This document shows positions 6,447 to 8,616 of a DNA stretch of 8,616 nt, one piece after another (positions within the stretch are counted from its first letter, which is position 1; each line of letters begins with the position of its first letter). The stretch is from a bacterium. Lineage in GTDB: Bacteria; SZUA-79; Acidulodesulfobacterales; Acidulodesulfobacteraceae. The notes under the pieces are model-generated. The model was not told the DNA's origin. It saw nothing but the letters and a program-made list of their open reading frames with translations, and did no database searches. The stretch covers positions 1 to 8,616 of the forward strand of contig JAJYWW010000020.1 in assembly GCA_021791295.1 (NCBI GenBank), read 5' to 3'. Made by a program: the position numbers and the translations under genes.

Positions 6447-6460
6447 GCTATAATATATAA
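6444..6460 (+). promoter_or_regulatory. Extended -10 promoter for bioF, nearly leaderless
   Basis: TGCTATAAT at 6446-6454 is a perfect extended -10. The -35 position (6426-6431, TCCCCA) is not consensus, which extended -10 promoters tolerate. Initiation about 7 bases downstream would be near 6461, only about 5 bases before the bioF ATG at 6466, so the transcript would be leaderless or nearly so. Consistent with this, there is no Shine-Dalgarno. Confidence 0.6.
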
Positions 6461-6465
6461 TATTT

Positions 6466-7653
6466 ATGTCTATATTATCGGAACTAATTTCAAAAAAAAT
6501 AGAAGAAAATAAAAAATCGGGGTTTTATCGAAAAATTCCCGATATAAAAATAGAAAAATTAAATAGCGAACCATATTCCTTTGATTCCCATTATAACACC
6601 GTAACCGTCAATCTTGCAACAAACGATTATCTTGGACTCTCTTTAAACGAAATAGTAAAAACGGCGGCAAAACAAGCAATCGACTTATACGGCACTTCCG
6701 CAGGATCTTCTTTTTTAATATGCGGTCATTACGGTATACACGACGAACTTGAAAAAGAATTATGCGATTTTAAGGGCGGCTATGAAAATTGTATTTTATA
6801 TCCTTCGGGATATCAAGCAAATACTGGAATTATAAGAACCTTGGCGGGCATATCCCCGCTGACCACGGTTATAATTTTCGACGAACTTTCCCATGCTTCT
6901 ATTATCGACGGAGTTATCGCCTCGGGCGTTAAATTTAAAAGCTTTAAACATAACGATTTATATTCTTTAGAGAATGTGCTTTTAAAATATAAAGATTATC
7001 AAATAAAATTAGTTATAACGGAAGGCGTATTCAGCATGGACGGCGATATACCCGATTTGCCGTCTATTTTGGATTTAACCGAAAAATACGGCGCATTAAG
7101 TATAATAGACGATGCTCACGCTACAGGAACAATAGGAAAAAAGGGCGGAGGCAGTTCCGATTTTCATAACGCAAAACCGGATATAACCATAGGAACGCTC
7201 GGTAAAGCGCTTGCTTCAAACGGGGCGTTTGTTCTTTCGAGCAGCGCTATTATCGAATATCTCGTTAATTTCAGCAGGGCTTTTATATTTTCTACGGGCA
7301 TACCGCCTTCATCCGCCGCATCTGCGCTATCGGCTTTAAAGCTTATCAAAGAAAATCCGGAAATAGTATTTAAATTGCAAAATAATGCTAAATTTGCAAG
7401 GGAATATTTAAAAGAATCGGGGTTAAACTTCTTAAATTCCTCTACCCAAATTATTCCTATATTAATCGGAGAAGAAGAAAAAGCCGTTTCAATAGAAAAA
7501 GAACTTTTAAAAGACGGCATATACTTAAAGGCGGTAAGATATCCGGCAGTCGCCAAAAACAAAGCAATATTGCGGCTCGGAATAAACCTGACCATTGACG
7601 ATGCTTTATTTAAAAACGTATTAGAAGAAATAATCCGTAAAGTTAAATCATAG
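6466..7653 (+). CDS. bioF: 8-amino-7-oxononanoate synthase
   Basis: BioF is a PLP enzyme of the alpha-oxoamine synthase family that condenses pimeloyl-ACP (or pimeloyl-CoA) with L-alanine, releasing CO2, to give 8-amino-7-oxononanoate, the first step of biotin ring assembly. The 395 residues match the family length. NDYLGLS is at 53-59, the glycine-rich GTSAGSSFLICGHYGIH at 76-92, DELSHASIIDG at 139-149, and EGVFSMDGDIPDL at 186-198. The PLP-binding DDAHATG is at 215-221 and the Schiff-base lysine is Lys247 in TLGKALASNGAF. FSTGIPP lies at 275-281. The closest relative, 2-amino-3-ketobutyrate CoA ligase (Kbl), shares the fold, but bioC directly downstream supports BioF. bioC follows after 59 bases and is probably co-transcribed. 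Confidence 0.94.
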   Translation: MSILSELISKKIEENKKSGFYRKIPDIKIEKLNSEPYSFDSHYNTVTVNLATNDYLGLSLNEIVKTAAKQAIDLYGTSAGSSFLICGHYGIHDELEKELCDFKGGYENCILYPSGYQANTGIIRTLAGISPLTTVIIFDELSHASIIDGVIASGVKFKSFKHNDLYSLENVLLKYKDYQIKLVITEGVFSMDGDIPDLPSILDLTEKYGALSIIDDAHATGTIGKKGGGSSDFHNAKPDITIGTLGKALASNGAFVLSSSAIIEYLVNFSRAFIFSTGIPPSSAASALSALKLIKENPEIVFKLQNNAKFAREYLKESGLNFLNSSTQIIPILIGEEEKAVSIEKELLKDGIYLKAVRYPAVAKNKAILRLGINLTIDDALFKNVLEEIIRKVKS

Positions 7654-7661
7654 ATTATAGA

Positions 7662-7675
7662 TTCGCAGTCGTAAG
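7662..7675 (+). repeat. Left arm of a 14-bp inverted repeat bracketing bioC
   Basis: TTCGCAGTCGTAAG here is the exact reverse complement of 8591-8604. It sits in the bioF-bioC gap, 9 bases after the bioF stop. Its half-G+C composition stands out against the AT-rich gap, which makes a chance match less likely. Confidence 0.6.
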
Positions 7676-7712
7676 TTCCCTTGATAATTAGTAATTTTTA
7701 AAATTTTTAAAA

Positions 7713-8522
7713 ATGATAGATAAAAATAAAGTTAAAAAAAATTTTTCAAGCGCCGGAGAATACGATGATCATACTTCTTACCACAATATAACAATGGCGA
7801 TGATATCTGAGTCCGTCAAAGAATTTAATAAAAACGGCAAATTCTTAAAAATTCTCGATATAGGCTGCGGAACTGCCCAAGGCTACGATGTTTTAAAAAC
7901 AAATTTAAATCAGGGCGGATTTAAATACTTTGGGTTGGATATAGCTAAAGGATTATTGGGCAAGGCAAAAGAAAGAATTAATAAAACGAGGAAGGAAAGC
8001 AATAACTCATACTTGATTAACGGCGATGCGGAATTACTGCCTTTTAAACCCGATAAGTTCGACGTCATATTTTCAAACATAACTATACACTGGTTAAACG
8101 ATATAGATATTTTTTTATTAAGATGCAAAACTTCTCTAAAAAACGACGGGATAATGATATTTGCTTTTTTAATTTCCGGAACCTTACAAGAATTAAAGGA
8201 AAGTTTCAAATATGACGTAAATGGCAATGGATTAAAATTTCATGAATTTCCGGAAATAGGCAGTTATAAAGAAAAAATAGGAGCATTCGGGTTAAAAATC
8301 AAGTACTGCGATATTATAAAATACACGGAAACTGCAGAATCTTCATTACGCTTACTAAAAAGAATAAATTTGCTCGGAGCGAAAAACACTTTCGATAATA
8401 ATAATCATAAAACCGGTTTATTAAGAAAAGGGTTAAAAAATTACGACAAAAATTATCGAAACGGAGACAATATGGTTTACTGCACTTATAAAATTGCATA
8501 TTTAATTATTTCAAAAAAATAA
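7713..8522 (+). CDS. bioC: Malonyl-ACP O-methyltransferase
   Basis: BioC uses S-adenosylmethionine to methylate the free carboxyl of malonyl-ACP, disguising it as a primer so that fatty-acid synthesis enzymes extend it to pimeloyl-ACP methyl ester. The 269-residue protein is a class I SAM methyltransferase. Motif I is LDIGCGTAQG at 48-57, the acidic end of strand 2 is GLDIA with Asp76, NGDAELLPF is at 103-111, and FSNITIHWLND at 120-130 resembles the SNLALQWL segment of BioC. Features beyond a generic methyltransferase are the N-terminal VKKNFSSAGEYDDH (7-20), LLKRINLLGAKN (214-225) and the ending MVYCTYKIAYL (254-264), all typical of BioC. It follows bioF, whose substrate it helps make. A partner esterase (BioH or equivalent) is not in the window. 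There is no Shine-Dalgarno; the ATG is preceded by A/T-only sequence. Confidence 0.92.
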   Translation: MIDKNKVKKNFSSAGEYDDHTSYHNITMAMISESVKEFNKNGKFLKILDIGCGTAQGYDVLKTNLNQGGFKYFGLDIAKGLLGKAKERINKTRKESNNSYLINGDAELLPFKPDKFDVIFSNITIHWLNDIDIFLLRCKTSLKNDGIMIFAFLISGTLQELKESFKYDVNGNGLKFHEFPEIGSYKEKIGAFGLKIKYCDIIKYTETAESSLRLLKRINLLGAKNTFDNNNHKTGLLRKGLKNYDKNYRNGDNMVYCTYKIAYLIISKK

Positions 8523-8523
8523 A

Positions 8524-8558
8524 AAGCCTTTGATAATTTTTAAAATTACCAAAGGCTT
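8524..8558. terminator. Strong hairpin terminator after bioC, probably bidirectional
   Basis: AAGCCTTTG (8524-8532) pairs with CAAAGGCTT (8550-8558), and after one A-C mismatch TAATTT pairs with AAATTA, closing on a 3-base loop. On the minus strand the stem is followed at once by TTTTTATTTTTTT, a classic intrinsic terminator for a gene arriving from the right; that U-tract overlaps the last bioC codons. On the plus strand the nearest T-run (nine Ts, 8577-8585) is 18 bases beyond the stem, so termination of bioC transcripts here would be less efficient. Confidence 0.8.
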
Positions 8559-8590
8559 AGTTAAAATTATTGCAACTTTTTTTTTGTTAT

Positions 8591-8604
8591 CTTACGACTG
8601 CGAA
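8591..8604 (-). repeat. Right arm of the 14-bp inverted repeat, at the window edge
   Basis: CTTACGACTGCGAA is the exact reverse complement of 7662-7675, so the two arms enclose bioC and its terminator (943 bases in all). On the minus strand the last 25 bases can be read as EEIISQS followed by a TAA at 8592-8594, or in another frame as RRDHFAVVR followed by a TAA at 8587-8589. Either could be the tail of a gene arriving from the right, which the terminator would serve. Too little is visible to call a coding region. Confidence 0.55.
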
Positions 8605-8616
8605 ATGATCTCTTCT

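Noticed and set aside
6456..6461. Second TATAAT as the bioF -10 box
   Set aside because: It would place the transcription start at or inside the ATG; the upstream box at 6449-6454 has the TGn extension and a workable distance.
6405..6465. BirA-type biotin operator before bioF
   Set aside because: No TTGTAAACC...GGTTTACAA-like arms are present; the only palindrome (6431-6446) has unrelated sequence.
7164..7595. Long open frame antisense to bioF, and similar ones at 3079-3336, 4375-4692, 7910-8227 and 8314-8499
   Set aside because: Each lies wholly inside a well-supported gene on the other strand, shows no recognisable motif and has no start signals of its own.
1..8616. CRISPR array, tRNA, rRNA, phage or defence genes
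   Set aside because: No regularly spaced identical repeats, cloverleaf-like sequence or relevant protein motifs were seen in any gap or frame.

Overview
This is an AT-rich bacterial window (roughly a third G+C by eye) made of ordinary, densely packed metabolic and cell-wall genes. Every long open frame can be named from its motifs. The proteins are rich in Ile, Lys and Asn. Two promoters have TGnTATAAT extended -10 elements, and the methionine synthase is the short form without a reactivation domain. Together these suggest an anaerobic or deep-branching bacterium such as a Desulfobacterota-like or Firmicutes-like lineage, but one window cannot fix the taxonomy. No phage, CRISPR, transposase gene, rRNA or tRNA was seen.

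Layout: 1-1337 (minus) is murT, running off the left edge. 1338-1535 is a repeat-rich non-coding stretch. 1536-3983 (minus) is metH and 4065-4943 (minus) is murI. 5052-5471 (plus) is queF, divergent from murI. 5569-6342 (minus) is gatD, convergent with queF. 6466-7653 (plus) is bioF, divergent from gatD. 7713-8522 (plus) is bioC, followed by a strong hairpin terminator and a few bases that may begin a repeat or the tail of a minus-strand gene.

Three systems are interleaved. Cell wall: MurI makes D-glutamate, and the MurT/GatD pair amidates D-glutamate at position 2 of the lipid II stem peptide. The three genes lie on one strand in the order gatD, murI, metH, murT, with queF inserted on the other strand. 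Biotin: BioC methylates malonyl-ACP to start pimelate synthesis, and BioF condenses pimeloyl-ACP with alanine; bioA, bioD and bioB are not in the window. Cofactor and nucleoside metabolism: MetH makes methionine using B12 and methyl-folate, and QueF makes preQ1 for tRNA queuosine.

The unexplained structure is mostly in the gaps. It includes an 11-bp-phased degenerate repeat array overlapping the metH stop, three 7-bp half-sites exactly 10 bp apart upstream of murT, a perfect 14-bp inverted repeat bracketing bioC, near-identical extended -10 promoters before queF and bioF (the latter predicting an almost leaderless mRNA), and a general lack of Shine-Dalgarno sequences except before metH. No clearly new multi-gene system was found.
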